From Pseudogemmobacter bohemicus (GTDB lineage Bacteria; Pseudomonadota; Alphaproteobacteria; Rhodobacterales; Rhodobacteraceae), in the NCBI RefSeq assembly GCF_003290025.1, contig NZ_QNHG01000002.1:570941-634940 (forward strand): a DNA stretch of 64,000 nucleotides, read 5' to 3'. Under the pieces are notes generated by a model, which did no database searches, was not told where the DNA came from, and saw only the letters and a program-made list of their open reading frames with translations. The translations under genes were made by a program, and so were the position numbers. This document shows positions 40,375 to 49,794 of the stretch, one piece after another; position 1 is the first letter of the stretch; the number at the start of each line of letters is the position of its first letter.

Positions 40375-41328
40375 TTGCGGCTGGGCCTCGCCTTTCTGCT
40401 GGTTGTGGTGCTTGCCGGGATCAGCCTTTGGGTGGGCGTCTCCGGCATCAGCCTTGCGCGGCTGGCCGGGGGCGACCCGCGTGACTGGCTGATCCTGTGG
40501 GAAAGCCGGGTGCCGCGGATGCTGGCGCTGGTGCTGTCGGGGGCTGCGATGGCGATTGCCGGGCTGCTGATGCAGATCGTGATCCGCAACCGCTTTGTCG
40601 AGCCATCGACCACCGGCACGGTCGAGGCGGCGGGGCTGGGGCTCCTCGTGATGACGCTGATGGCGCCCGGCGCGCCGGTGATCGTGAAAATGGCGGTGGG
40701 GGCGGTGTTTGCGCTTGGCGGCACCGGGCTGTTTCTTATGGTGCTGCGGCGGGTGCCCTTGCGGGATCAGATGATGGTGCCGCTGATCGGCATCATCCTG
40801 ACCGGGGTTTTACACGCGGTCACCACCTTCATCGCCTATCGCGCCGACCTGATGCAGACGGTGCTGGCCTGGACGCAGGGCGATCTCTCGGGCGTGTTGC
40901 GCGGGCGGTATGAGCTGTTGTGGCTGGGCGCCGCGATGGCGGTTATCGCCTGGATCGCCGCTGACCGCTTTACGCTGGCGGGGCTGGGCAAGGATATGGC
41001 GACCTCGCTTGGCCTTGCGCATGGGCGGGTGCTGGCGCTGGCGCTGGTGATCGTTTCGGGCGTGACGGCAGTGGTGGTGGTGACGGTGGGGACCATCCCC
41101 TTTCTGGGGCTGATCGTCCCGAACCTCGTCAGCCTCGCGATGGGGGACAATATGCGCCGCGCGGTGCCCTGGGTTGCCGTATCGGGCGCGGGGCTGGTGC
41201 TGGTCTGCGACATTCTGGGCCGGATCTTGCGCGCGCCTTATGAGATCCCGGTCGGCACCATTCTGGGGGTGATCGGCAGCTTTACCTTCCTGATCCTGAT
41301 CCTCCGGAGGCGCCGCGATGTCGCCTGA
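40375..41328 (+). CDS. Iron-siderophore ABC transporter permease 1 (FecCD family)
   Basis: This is a 317-residue inner-membrane protein with nine to ten hydrophobic segments and the FecCD features WESRVPRMLALVLSGAAMAIAGLLMQIVIRN near the start and VGTIPFLGLIVPNLVSLAMGDNMR later. The start is TTG 40375, three bases after the binding-protein stop; no ATG or GTG fits the N-terminal membrane helix better. It overlaps the second permease gene by 11 bases. The two form a heterodimeric channel. Confidence 0.9.
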   Translation: MRLGLAFLLVVVLAGISLWVGVSGISLARLAGGDPRDWLILWESRVPRMLALVLSGAAMAIAGLLMQIVIRNRFVEPSTTGTVEAAGLGLLVMTLMAPGAPVIVKMAVGAVFALGGTGLFLMVLRRVPLRDQMMVPLIGIILTGVLHAVTTFIAYRADLMQTVLAWTQGDLSGVLRGRYELLWLGAAMAVIAWIAADRFTLAGLGKDMATSLGLAHGRVLALALVIVSGVTAVVVVTVGTIPFLGLIVPNLVSLAMGDNMRRAVPWVAVSGAGLVLVCDILGRILRAPYEIPVGTILGVIGSFTFLILILRRRRDVA

Positions 41329-42277
41329 GCGTCGTGCAACCCTGGCCCTTGCGCTCCTGGCCGCCGGGGTGGCTTTGGCGATGCTGGCCTTTATGACGCT
41401 GGGGGTCAAAGGCAGCTGGGCCTTTGTGCTGCAGTTTCGCGGCATGAAGCTTTTGGGCCTGATCCTCGTTGCCCATGCTGTCGCGGTCTCGACCGTGCTG
41501 TTCCAGACCGTCACGGCGAACCGCATCCTGACGCCCTCGATCATGGGGTTTGATGCGCTGTTCGTGCTGTCCTCGACGCTGCTGGTGGCGGTGCTGGGCT
41601 CGACCGCGCTGGCCTCGGTCGATGCAAGGGCATTGTTTGCCGCCAAGCTGGCGCTGATGACCTGCTGTTCCATGGCGCTGTATCGCTGGCTGTTCCTCGG
41701 CGAGGAGCAGAGCCTTCACCGTCTGCTTCTGACCGGAGTGGTGTTCGGTATCTTTCTGAGAACGCTGGCAGAATTCGTACAACGCCTGCTGGATCCGAAT
41801 GAATTCATGGTGCTTTCCGATATGCTGTTTGCCAGCTTTACCGGCATCAACCCGGTGCTGATGGTCTTCGGCTGGGCGCTGGTGGGCGCGGTGACGCTCT
41901 GGCTGGGGATGAACCTCGCGCGGCTGGATGTGATCGGGCTGGGGCGGCCGGTGGCGGTCAATCTGGGCATTCGCTGGCGGCGCGATGTGCTGGCGGTGCT
42001 GGGGATCGTCTCGGTGCTGGTCTCGGTCTCGACAGCCCTGGTCGGGCCGGTCACATTCTTCGGCCTGCTGGCGGCAAGTCTTGCGCGGCTGGCGGTCGGC
42101 ACCTCACGCCATGCGGTGCTGTTGCCGGCGGCCAGTCTGACCGCGATGCTGCTGCTGATCTCGGGCCAGACCATTCTCGAACGATTGTTCGCCTTCAACA
42201 CCGCGCTTGGCATCGTGATCGAATTCTTCGGCGGCGTGGTTTTCCTGCTCCTTTTGCTGAAAGGCGGTCGCAAATGA
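41318..42277 (+). CDS. Iron-siderophore ABC transporter permease 2 (FecCD family)
   Basis: This is a 319-residue partner permease with nine to ten hydrophobic segments and the family segment FQTVTANRILTPSIMGFDALFVL near residue 62, then LVGPVTFFGLLAASLARLAVG in the second half. It overlaps the first permease by 11 bases and the ATPase by four. The arrangement binding protein, permease, permease, ATPase is the same as in YclNOPQ and FatBCD-type systems. Confidence 0.9.
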   Translation: MSPERRATLALALLAAGVALAMLAFMTLGVKGSWAFVLQFRGMKLLGLILVAHAVAVSTVLFQTVTANRILTPSIMGFDALFVLSSTLLVAVLGSTALASVDARALFAAKLALMTCCSMALYRWLFLGEEQSLHRLLLTGVVFGIFLRTLAEFVQRLLDPNEFMVLSDMLFASFTGINPVLMVFGWALVGAVTLWLGMNLARLDVIGLGRPVAVNLGIRWRRDVLAVLGIVSVLVSVSTALVGPVTFFGLLAASLARLAVGTSRHAVLLPAASLTAMLLLISGQTILERLFAFNTALGIVIEFFGGVVFLLLLLKGGRK

Positions 42278-43032
42278 TCGAAACCAGGGATCTGCGCAAA
42301 AGCTATGGCACCAGCCTTGTGCTGGACGGGGTCAGCGTCACCCTGCCGCGCGGCGGCATCACCACCATCATCGGGGCCAATGGGGCCGGGAAATCGACCC
42401 TGCTTTCAGTGATTTCCCGGCTGTTGAGCCCCGATTCCGGCACGGCCCTGATGGATGGCGAGGATATTTTTCGCATCAATGGGCCGGAGCTTGCGAAAAA
42501 GCTCGCGGTGCTGCGGCAAGAGAACCACCTGACGGCAAGGCTGACTGTCAGAGAGCTGGTCAGCTTTGGCCGCTATCCGCACAGCAAGGGCCGGCTCAGC
42601 GATGCCGATCGCGCCGCCGTCGCCCATGCGCTGCTCTGGCTGGATCTGAACGATCTCCAGGACCGCTTTCTCGACCAGCTTTCCGGCGGCCAGCGCCAGC
42701 GGGCCTTTGTCGCGATGGTGCTGGCGCAAGAGACCGATTACATCCTGCTTGATGAGCCGCTGAACAATCTCGATATGAAAAACGCCCGCGCCATGATGCT
42801 GATCCTGCGCGAGGCGGTGCGGGAATTGCAGAAAACCGTGGTCATGGTGCTGCATGACATCAATTTCGCCTCGGTTCATTCCGACCGGATTATCGCGATG
42901 AAGGCGGGAAAAGTGATCCACAGCGGCGGGCCGGACGAGATCGTCGCCCCGGCGATATTACGCGAAATCTACGATATGGACATCGAGGTGCGCGAGATCG
43001 AAAATCGCCGATTTGCCTTCTATTACGGATAG
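42274..43032 (+). CDS. Iron-siderophore ABC transporter ATP-binding protein (FecE/FepC family)
   Basis: This is a 252-residue ATPase with Walker A GANGAGKST at about 34-42, signature LSGGQRQRAFVAMVLAQ at about 136-152, Walker B YILLDEPLNNLD and switch His in LHDINFAS. It is a single-domain ATPase that works as a homodimer with the two permeases. Its ATG overlaps the permease stop (ATGA). A MarR regulator gene follows after 68 bases. Confidence 0.92.
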   Translation: MIETRDLRKSYGTSLVLDGVSVTLPRGGITTIIGANGAGKSTLLSVISRLLSPDSGTALMDGEDIFRINGPELAKKLAVLRQENHLTARLTVRELVSFGRYPHSKGRLSDADRAAVAHALLWLDLNDLQDRFLDQLSGGQRQRAFVAMVLAQETDYILLDEPLNNLDMKNARAMMLILREAVRELQKTVVMVLHDINFASVHSDRIIAMKAGKVIHSGGPDEIVAPAILREIYDMDIEVREIENRRFAFYYG

Positions 43033-43100
43033 TTGCTCTCGCTTTGCCGGGCGGGCTGGCCTATAGTCGGGCATCCCGTATCCGCCCAGCAGGAGCGCCC

Positions 43101-43604
43101 GTGACAGATACCCCGGATCCGACCCCCGAGGGGGTCCTGACCGAAGAACAGGGCGCCGCGTTTTACGGTGATGACGACAGTTCCATCGCCTATAACCGCG
43201 TCTATTTCGCGTTGCAGCGGATCCAGCGAACCCTGATGCCCGAGATCGAGAAAAGCCTGCGCGCGCTCGGGATCCAGGACCCGATCTGGTATGAGATCCT
43301 TGAGGCGGCCGAACTGGCGGGCGAGGAAGGCGTACGGATGCTGGCGCTGCAAAAGCGGCTTTTCGTGCCGCAATATGCGCTTTCGCGCCATGTCTCGCGC
43401 ATGGTCAAGGCCGGGCTGATCGAGCGCGAGGCCTCGGGCGATGCGGGGCGGGCGCAGATCGTGCGGCTGGCTCCGGCGGGGACGGGCATCACCGATGGCA
43501 TCTGGGATGTCTATGTCGAGAAGATCCAGCGCGCCTTTGGTCCGCGTATCGGCCGGGGCGAGGCCTATACGCTTTTGCGGATGCTGAACCGGCTTTATGA
43601 CTGA
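43101..43604 (+). CDS. MarR-family transcriptional regulator
   Basis: This 167-residue protein has the MarR winged helix (about 75-140): GVRMLALQKRLFVPQYALSRHVSRMVKAGLIEREAS and the following wing DAGRAQIVRLAPAGTG. The first 30 residues are an acidic extension. It lies between the iron importer and the receptor, and may control either or both; the inverted repeat at 45714-45731 over the receptor promoter has a size suitable for a MarR dimer. GTG 43101 is chosen because CAGGAG precedes it. The signal is unknown. Confidence 0.85.
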   Translation: MTDTPDPTPEGVLTEEQGAAFYGDDDSSIAYNRVYFALQRIQRTLMPEIEKSLRALGIQDPIWYEILEAAELAGEEGVRMLALQKRLFVPQYALSRHVSRMVKAGLIEREASGDAGRAQIVRLAPAGTGITDGIWDVYVEKIQRAFGPRIGRGEAYTLLRMLNRLYD

Positions 43605-43606
43605 AA

Positions 43607-43629
43607 AAGGGGCGGAAGATCCGCCCCTT
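43607..43629. terminator. Bidirectional terminator between MarR gene and receptor gene
   Basis: AAGGGGCGGA-AGA-TCCGCCCCTT is a perfect 10-bp stem with a three-base loop, preceded by AAAAA on the plus strand and ending in TT, placed between two convergent genes. It should stop transcription from both sides. Confidence 0.8.
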
Positions 43630-43648
43630 CCCGTAACTGCCTCGCCGG

Positions 43649-45643
43649 TCAGAACTTCATCGAGGCCACGATCTGGACCGAGCGGCCCGGCTCGTAAAGC
43701 GGTGTGATCGAATTGAAATCCTGGCCATAGGTGGCGCGGTCGGCATAGGTCTTGTCGAAAAGGTTGTTGATCTCGGCCCGGATCACCAGACCCTCAACCG
43801 AAGGGGGCTGATATTCGGTAAAGAGGTTCAGCACCGCATAGCCCGCGATGGTCTTGTCGGCCCAGGCGTCTTTATGGCTATAGGCGCGCGCCGCCTCGAC
43901 CGAGCCGCCGAAGGTGAAGGCGCTGTCCAGCGGCGTATGTTGCGCCTCGATGGCCAGCACGCCGCCCAGCGGAATGCCAAGATCGACCGCGCTCCAGCTG
44001 TCGGTTCCGGCGCCGTTCACCTCGATCTTGCTGTCTGAATAGCTGGCGCGCAGATAGCCGCCATCCCAGCCATAGCCCAGGCCCAGATTGAAGCCGCGGC
44101 TTTCCATATCGTTCAGGATCACCCGGTCGCGGGCATCGTCGATCCTGGTCAGGAAGATCTCGCCATCAAGGCTGAGATTGCCGGTCTCATAGTCAAAGCC
44201 CAGCGTGTAATTCGTCGAGCGCGAGGCGCTGAGCCCGCTGTAATCCCAGCGGTCGTCATAAACGAAATTGTCCTCAAGGATCAGCCCGCCAAAGACCGAG
44301 GAAACCCCGCCGCGCAGCGTCAGCGTATCGGTCACATCATAGGCAATCGAGGCATTGCCGCTGAGCCCCGAGAAATCGCCCTTCCAGCCCGAGATGCCGG
44401 TGAAACTCTGATCATCCCAGCGAAGCCCGAAGGAGGTGGAGAGCCGCTCGACCGGCTCAAGCCGGGCCTGGACATAGAGGCCAAGATTGCGGGCTTTCTC
44501 GGCCACCGGGCCGTAGCTGGCGTCGCGATAGGTGCTTTCCTTGTCGTAGTAGTCGACGCCGGCGGTGATGGTGTTCACCTCCGAGAGGTGGAAACGGTTC
44601 TCGAACCGGGCCGAGAAGGTCTCGTTCAGGCCATGGCTGACCCCAAGGCCAACGATGCGGGGCGGGATATCGGGCTGATCTACCGCGATATCGACCTTTG
44701 ACCAGCCCAGCACCAGGCGCGGATCCCAGAGCCCGCTGGCCTGGGTATTCTCATATGACAGCGAGATGGTCTGGCGCTGCGTGTCATAGCGGCGCAGGGG
44801 CTGCGGCGTGCGCACATCGGAATCAGACGCGAAATTCGAGCGGTAGGGGCGCAGCGAGTCGTCATCCATGCGCTGGCCCGACAGCTCGACACGGTGACCT
44901 TCGGGGGTCTCATAGGCCAGTTTCAACAACGCCGACGTCATATCGGCGCCACTGCCCTCGACCACATTGCCGGCGCCGGTCTTGTAATCCTCGCCATCGG
45001 CGCGTTTGGCGTAAAACAGCCATTCAAAGCCGGAATAGCGGCCGGCCAGGGTGGTGGAACCCGCCATGGTCTTGCCATTGCTGGCATAGGAAAGCCGGGC
45101 ATTGCCGCCGATATCGCGGCCATCCTCCAGGATGTCGCCTGCATCGACCGTCTCCATCACCACGGCGCCCGCCATGGCATGCGGTCCGGCATCGGCCGGC
45201 GCCGCACCGGCATCGACGCGGACGAATTTCATCAGGCCGGGGTCGAAAGCATTTGCGGAAACATGGTGGAAGACGCGGTTGTTCTGCGTCACCCCATCGA
45301 CCGAGACCGCGAGGTTCAGCATATCGACGCCATTGACGAAGATCTTCTGCGCCACCGGGATCGCGCCGCCCACCGAGACCGAGGCGATGCCGGCGAACAG
45401 ATCCTTCAGATCGCCCATCCGGGCGCGGTCCAGCTCGGCTTCGGCGACATATTGGCTGTTGGCGCGGTCGGCGGCATTGCCATCGGGATCGCTGGCACGG
45501 CTATGGGCCGGGTCGAGCAGGATTGTGCCCAGAAAAACCGGGTCTTCCTCGCCGCTCTGGGCGAAGGCCGGGTTGCAAAGGATCAGCGCACTGCCGGTCA
45601 GGAGTGCGGTGAGAACGGGTCTGTCGATACGGGGTGCGGCCAT
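43649..45643 (-). CDS. TonB-dependent outer-membrane receptor
   Basis: This 664-residue outer-membrane protein has a signal peptide (about 1-28, ending PAFA before QSGEED). The plug domain (about 40-165) includes DLFAGIASVSVGGAIPVAQKIFVNGVDML, and a 22-strand barrel follows, with a typical terminal strand ending VQIVASMKF (C-terminal Phe). A TonB box may be at VFLGTILL near residue 37. The receptor should take up a ferric siderophore or heme; the neighbouring type III binding protein favours a siderophore. The length is short for siderophore receptors but fits heme and some catecholate receptors. A promoter and operator precede it at 45694-45731. Confidence 0.9.
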   Translation of the reverse strand: MAAPRIDRPVLTALLTGSALILCNPAFAQSGEEDPVFLGTILLDPAHSRASDPDGNAADRANSQYVAEAELDRARMGDLKDLFAGIASVSVGGAIPVAQKIFVNGVDMLNLAVSVDGVTQNNRVFHHVSANAFDPGLMKFVRVDAGAAPADAGPHAMAGAVVMETVDAGDILEDGRDIGGNARLSYASNGKTMAGSTTLAGRYSGFEWLFYAKRADGEDYKTGAGNVVEGSGADMTSALLKLAYETPEGHRVELSGQRMDDDSLRPYRSNFASDSDVRTPQPLRRYDTQRQTISLSYENTQASGLWDPRLVLGWSKVDIAVDQPDIPPRIVGLGVSHGLNETFSARFENRFHLSEVNTITAGVDYYDKESTYRDASYGPVAEKARNLGLYVQARLEPVERLSTSFGLRWDDQSFTGISGWKGDFSGLSGNASIAYDVTDTLTLRGGVSSVFGGLILEDNFVYDDRWDYSGLSASRSTNYTLGFDYETGNLSLDGEIFLTRIDDARDRVILNDMESRGFNLGLGYGWDGGYLRASYSDSKIEVNGAGTDSWSAVDLGIPLGGVLAIEAQHTPLDSAFTFGGSVEAARAYSHKDAWADKTIAGYAVLNLFTEYQPPSVEGLVIRAEINNLFDKTYADRATYGQDFNSITPLYEPGRSVQIVASMKF

Positions 45644-45693
45644 GTGGATCTCCTGTCGGCAATGCGGCTGAGACAGGGTCCTGGCTGAAGAAG

Positions 45694-45731
45694 ATCATAG
45701 CATCATCGGGATGAACATGCAATCGCATGTT
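45694..45731 (-). promoter_or_regulatory. Promoter and overlapping inverted repeat before the receptor gene
   Basis: On the minus strand TTGCAT (45717-45722) and TATGAT (45694-45699) are separated by exactly 17 bases, a near-consensus sigma-70 promoter. The perfect inverted repeat AACATGC-AATC-GCATGTT (45714-45731) covers the -35 box, the position of a repressor site. Distance to the receptor start is about 50 bases. Confidence 0.65.
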
Positions 45732-45804
45732 TAGATCTTTTGCCAGGCGATGCACAGGCTGGAGGCCCCCCCGCCGGCGATGCTGCTGCGGGGCGGGCGC
45801 CGGT

Positions 45805-46830
45805 TCAGCCGGCGGATTTACGGGCCTCGCGCGCGGCGATTTTTTCCTTGCGCTTGCGATAGCGGGCCTGCATCCGCGCTTCGCCTTCGGGGGAGCCGTC
45901 ATGCCAGGTGCCGAACCAGCGGTCCAGCGGCAGCAGGGCATCGCCGTAATTCACCTCGAAATATTTGTGATGCAGGTAATGGGCATAGGAATGGCTGTCG
46001 ACGGCATGGTTTTCCCCTATCTCGACCTTGTCGAAGCCGACATGGCCGGGAATGGCGCCGAACCCTGCGACATGCAGTTGATATAGCATCAGAACCGGGC
46101 ACGACGGCAGGATCAGGTGATAAAAGGCGGTTCCGAAATACAGCAGATGTTCAACCGGATGCATCGCGAGCGAGGACCAGGGCGAGGGGTTGACCGAGTT
46201 GTGATGCACAGAATGCACCCATTTATAGAGGAAAGGCGTGTGGATCAGCCGGTGGATGCAGAAGAAATGCAGCTCATGGATCACCGGGATCAGCAGGAAG
46301 ACGATCAGCAGGATCCAGGGATGTTCGGCAATGCCCAGCCAGGGCGCATAGCCATTGGCATAGGCCCAGAGCATGAAGACCTCGATCGCGGTCCAGATCG
46401 TCACGCCCGAGGCAAAGGTGCGGATGATGCAATCGATATCCTGCCTTTTGAACATAAAGGCCTCGGACCGCTGTTCGGCCGGGAATGTACCGTTATATTT
46501 GAACCGGTTCTTCTGGTGTCTCAGCACATAGAGACGCAGCTCGAAGGCTCCGTAGAACAGGAAAACCGCCACGGCATTCACCAGGAAAAGCCAGCCGGCC
46601 CAGTGCCAGTCCAGCGTTTTCATCACCTCGGTATCGGGGATGATCCAGGCCCAATACGCAAGGGCAAGCGCCAGATACATCACATTCCAGGGCAGAAAGT
46701 AATGCGGCAGCCATTTCACGATGGCCAGCAGGCGCGGCGGGAACCTGTCCAGCAGCGGTGCCACCTGTATCGGCGTATCAGGAGCCCAGTCGCCGCGTTT
46801 GTTGCGGCGGCCGAATTTCAGGTCGTCCAT
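45805..46830 (-). CDS. Sterol desaturase/fatty acid hydroxylase family membrane protein
   Basis: This is a 341-residue membrane protein with four or so hydrophobic segments and the eight-histidine di-iron pattern of the family: HELHFFCIHRLIH, then KWVHSVHHNSVNPSPWSSLAMHPVEH, and HSYAHYLHHKYFEVNYG. Such enzymes hydroxylate or desaturate lipids, sterols, carotenoids or sphingolipid-like molecules at the membrane using oxygen. ATG 46830 is chosen because GGAGGGAGGAAG precedes it; the frame extends to 46950 without a better start. The C-terminus is rich in Arg and Lys. The nearest upstream gene is a LacI regulator in the same direction, which may control it. The lipid substrate is unknown. Confidence 0.88.
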   Translation of the reverse strand: MDDLKFGRRNKRGDWAPDTPIQVAPLLDRFPPRLLAIVKWLPHYFLPWNVMYLALALAYWAWIIPDTEVMKTLDWHWAGWLFLVNAVAVFLFYGAFELRLYVLRHQKNRFKYNGTFPAEQRSEAFMFKRQDIDCIIRTFASGVTIWTAIEVFMLWAYANGYAPWLGIAEHPWILLIVFLLIPVIHELHFFCIHRLIHTPFLYKWVHSVHHNSVNPSPWSSLAMHPVEHLLYFGTAFYHLILPSCPVLMLYQLHVAGFGAIPGHVGFDKVEIGENHAVDSHSYAHYLHHKYFEVNYGDALLPLDRWFGTWHDGSPEGEARMQARYRKRKEKIAAREARKSAG

Positions 46831-46956
46831 GTCTTCCTCCCTCCGCGCCGCCTTGCTCCCGGGCCATGGGCGCCCGGGCAAGGTGGCATCCATCCTCTGT
46901 TGCCATAAATACGCCCGGGGGCGGGGGCTTTCCTCAGTTTCGCTGATCAAATCAGA

Positions 46957-47961
46957 TCAGATGCACTGGTCGGTATAGGTGATAAAGCGGATCGGCGAGG
47001 GGTCGGGTTCTTGCCCGGAAAGGCCCAGACGGAACAGCATCCAGTCCACCGCGCGGCGGGCCTGGGCCTCGGGCGACTGGTCCAGCACGATATGCATATG
47101 GCCACGTTTCAGCGCAGCCATGCTGTCAGAGCACAGCTCATGCCCCACGAAGAAGACATCACCGGCACGACCGGTCTGGGTCAGGGCCGACAAAACGGCG
47201 GAATTGGCGGCGCCGACATTGTAGATGCCGGCAAGATCCGGAAAGACCTCCAGCGCCTTACACACCACCGCATGGATGCGCGGTGCCTTATCAAGGCCGA
47301 AACCGATCCAGGTGAAGGGCATTTCCGGATGCGGATGGTTCTGGAAATACCCGGAAATCCCCCGCAGCCGGTCACGATGCACCTGGTAGATCGGATCGCC
47401 GATGGCGATGACGGGGCCGGGCCGCCGCTGCATCCGGGTGATGAAATGGCCGGCGCTGCGGCCTGCGGCGATATTGTCGATGCCGACCAGCGGCAGAGTA
47501 TCGCCGCCGGCGCGGGTCACGACATGCACCATGGGAAGGCCCGAAGCCTCGACCTTGCGCAGGGCCTCGCACAGCGGGGGCTGATCGGCAAGTGCCAGGA
47601 TCAGCCCCGAGCGCCGGGTCTTTGGGTCAAGGATGCGCCGCGCGATTTCCTGCGGCTGATCGGGATCGACAAAGCTGCGCTGGATCTGCACGGTCGCATC
47701 CAGTGTCGCCGCCACCCGCTCGAAGGCGCGCGAGAGCCGCCGGAAGAAGTCGCTCTCTGCCTTCAGCAGCAAGACCTCGATCCGAAAAATGCCGTGATGC
47801 GCTTCGGGCATATGGCGCGGCGTGTTCAGCGCCCTTGCCGCGAGGATCACCTTTGCCGCCGTTCCGGGCCGCACGAGGCCGCGCCCGTTCAGCACCCGCT
47901 CGACCGTGGCGGTGCCCACACCGGCCCGGGTGGCTATCTCGCGGAAGGTGGGTTTGCGCAT
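46957..47961 (-). CDS. LacI-family transcriptional regulator
   Basis: This 334-residue regulator has an N-terminal LacI helix-turn-helix (PTFREIATRAGVGTATVERVLNGRG, about 4-28, with Glu-Arg where most members have Ser-Arg) and a hinge region. A periplasmic-binding-like effector domain (about 60-320) follows, with GRSAGHFITRMQRRPGPVIAIGD and the later FVGHELCSDSMAALKRG. It should respond to a sugar or related small molecule. ATG 47961 is chosen as the start of the HTH. It is upstream of the hydroxylase gene with a 126-base gap, in the same direction. Target genes are unknown. Confidence 0.9.
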   Translation of the reverse strand: MRKPTFREIATRAGVGTATVERVLNGRGLVRPGTAAKVILAARALNTPRHMPEAHHGIFRIEVLLLKAESDFFRRLSRAFERVAATLDATVQIQRSFVDPDQPQEIARRILDPKTRRSGLILALADQPPLCEALRKVEASGLPMVHVVTRAGGDTLPLVGIDNIAAGRSAGHFITRMQRRPGPVIAIGDPIYQVHRDRLRGISGYFQNHPHPEMPFTWIGFGLDKAPRIHAVVCKALEVFPDLAGIYNVGAANSAVLSALTQTGRAGDVFFVGHELCSDSMAALKRGHMHIVLDQSPEAQARRAVDWMLFRLGLSGQEPDPSPIRFITYTDQCI

Positions 47962-48058
47962 GGTTGCGGCCTTTGCTGGCATGCCGGGCAAGGCGAGAAG
48001 GCCATGTTCCCCGCCGCCGCGCAAGCATCCGGGTCCGGCCGGGCTGATGGCATTCGCA

Positions 48059-48790
48059 TCAGGCTGCCAGCGCCACCGCATCCGGGCCGGCCGGGAAATG
48101 CAGCCGGTCAGAGCTGTCATTGATGGCCAGCCACACGGCTTCGGCCACATCACGCTCGGTCGTGGTCAGGGGCGGATTGGCGAAGGCCTCAAAGATCGGG
48201 CGGGCGAAATCGCCATAGGCAGGTGGCACCATCCGCTCGGGCGCCAGCGAAATCCCCCGGACGAAACCGGTGGTCGGCGCATAGCCCGGCTCGATCAGCT
48301 TTACCCGCAGGCCAAAGGGGCGCAGCTCATGCGCGAGCGAGCCGGTAAAGCCCTGGATCGCCTGTTTGCTGGCGGTATAGGCGGCGACCAGCGGCATCGG
48401 CGCCAGCGTCGCGCTGGAGGTGACATTCACGATCACCCCCGACCGGCGCGCCCGCATCTGCGGGATCATGGCCTGAACCATCGCCATGGTGCCGAAGGTG
48501 TTGGTTTCAAAAACCTGGCGGATATGATCCATCGGCGCAGACTCGAAGACGCCGGCAAGGCCGATCCCGGCATTGTTGATCAGCACATCGACAGGCCCCG
48601 CCGCCGCCACCGCTGCCGCAATGCTGGCCGGGGCAGTGACATCCAGCGGCAGGATCCGCATATTCGCGGGCAAAAGCCCGGGCTGCGGCCTGCGCATGGT
48701 GGCGATCACGTCGCAGCCAAGGCTGTGCAGATGGCGGGCGGTTTCCAGCCCATAGCCCGACGAGGCGCCGGTAATCAGAACGGTCGTCAT
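48059..48790 (-). CDS. Short-chain dehydrogenase/reductase
   Basis: This 243-residue classical SDR has TGASSGYG at about 7-14, NNAG at about 72, NVTSSA with the catalytic Ser and YTASK at about 137-141. It is divergent from an AraC-type regulator gene 95 bases away, a common pattern in which the regulator controls the SDR. The C-terminal region (PAYGDFARPIFEAFANPP) resembles SDRs annotated as oxidoreductases of unknown substrate. No clear partner enzyme is adjacent. Confidence 0.9.
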   Translation of the reverse strand: MTTVLITGASSGYGLETARHLHSLGCDVIATMRRPQPGLLPANMRILPLDVTAPASIAAAVAAAGPVDVLINNAGIGLAGVFESAPMDHIRQVFETNTFGTMAMVQAMIPQMRARRSGVIVNVTSSATLAPMPLVAAYTASKQAIQGFTGSLAHELRPFGLRVKLIEPGYAPTTGFVRGISLAPERMVPPAYGDFARPIFEAFANPPLTTTERDVAEAVWLAINDSSDRLHFPAGPDAVALAA

Positions 48791-48885
48791 GGAAGCTCCT
48801 GTATCTGTTGACAGGATGGATTTAACGCGGATGATCCGTACTTACATCAATCAGAAGTCCTGATTGAATTGCCGAAAGTCCTGGA

Positions 48886-49782
48886 ATGTCGGATCCATTG
48901 GAACAGGTGATCGGGCTGTTGCGCCCCGAGGCGGTCGGCGCGAAAGAGATCAGCGCCGCCGGGTCCTGGGCGGTGCAATATGTCGATTTCGGCAAGCCCG
49001 CCTTTGGCGCGATGACCCAGGGGCGCTGTCTGCTGCAGCTGGAGGGGGAGGCGCCGCTTTTGCTGGAGGAAGGCGATTTCCTGCTTTTGCCCGCGACGCC
49101 GACTTTCACCTTTTCCTCGCTGCAGCCGGCGCCGGTGCAGCGGATCGACGAGGCCTCTTCGCTGCCGCGCAATCAGGTGCGCTATGGCCGCCAGGACGGC
49201 CCGCCCGAGATGCGGCAATTCGGCGGCTGGTTCCGCTTTGGCTCGCCCGATGCAGATCTGCTGGTCTCGCTTTTGCCGCGTATGGTGCTGCTGCGCGGTG
49301 TGCCGCGGCTGGCGCAGCTGGTGCGGATGCTGGGCGAGGAAGCGGCGCGGGGCGATATCGGGCGCGATCTGATCCTCGGGCGGCTGGTCGAGATCCTGCT
49401 GATCGAGGCCCTGCGCGCCGCGCCCTCAGACCAGACGCAGCCCGGGCTTTTGCAGGGCCTTGCCGATCCGCGCATTGGCGCCGCGTTGCGGGCGCTGCAT
49501 GGTGATATCGCGCGGGCCTGGACGGTGCCGGATCTGGCGCGCGAGGCCGGTATGTCGCGCTCGGTCTTTTTCGGGCGCTTTGCGGCACTGGTTGGCAGTC
49601 GGCCGATGGCATATCTGGCGACCTGGCGGATGGCGGTGGCGAAAGACCTGCTCCGGCGCGGCGGGACCACGCTGGAGCAGGTGGCAGAGCGGGTGGGTTA
49701 TGGCTCGGCCAGCACCTTCAGCACCGCCTTCAGCCGGCATATGGGCCAGCCACCCGGGCGCTTTATGAAGGCCACCGGCTGA
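48886..49782 (+). CDS. AraC-family transcriptional regulator with cupin-type sensor
   Basis: This 298-residue regulator has an N-terminal AraC-type cupin sensor (about 10-180, YVDFGKPAFGAMTQGRCLLQLEG and later MVLLRGVPRLAQLVRMLGEEA) and a C-terminal double helix-turn-helix (about 200-295): TVPDLAREAGMSRSVFFGRFAALVG and then TLEQVAERVGYGSASTFSTAFSRH. It is divergent from the SDR gene at 48059-48790 and is its likely regulator. It converges on the decayed binding-protein gene. Confidence 0.9.
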   Translation: MSDPLEQVIGLLRPEAVGAKEISAAGSWAVQYVDFGKPAFGAMTQGRCLLQLEGEAPLLLEEGDFLLLPATPTFTFSSLQPAPVQRIDEASSLPRNQVRYGRQDGPPEMRQFGGWFRFGSPDADLLVSLLPRMVLLRGVPRLAQLVRMLGEEAARGDIGRDLILGRLVEILLIEALRAAPSDQTQPGLLQGLADPRIGAALRALHGDIARAWTVPDLAREAGMSRSVFFGRFAALVGSRPMAYLATWRMAVAKDLLRRGGTTLEQVAERVGYGSASTFSTAFSRHMGQPPGRFMKATG

Positions 49783-49794
49783 GGACCGATGCGG

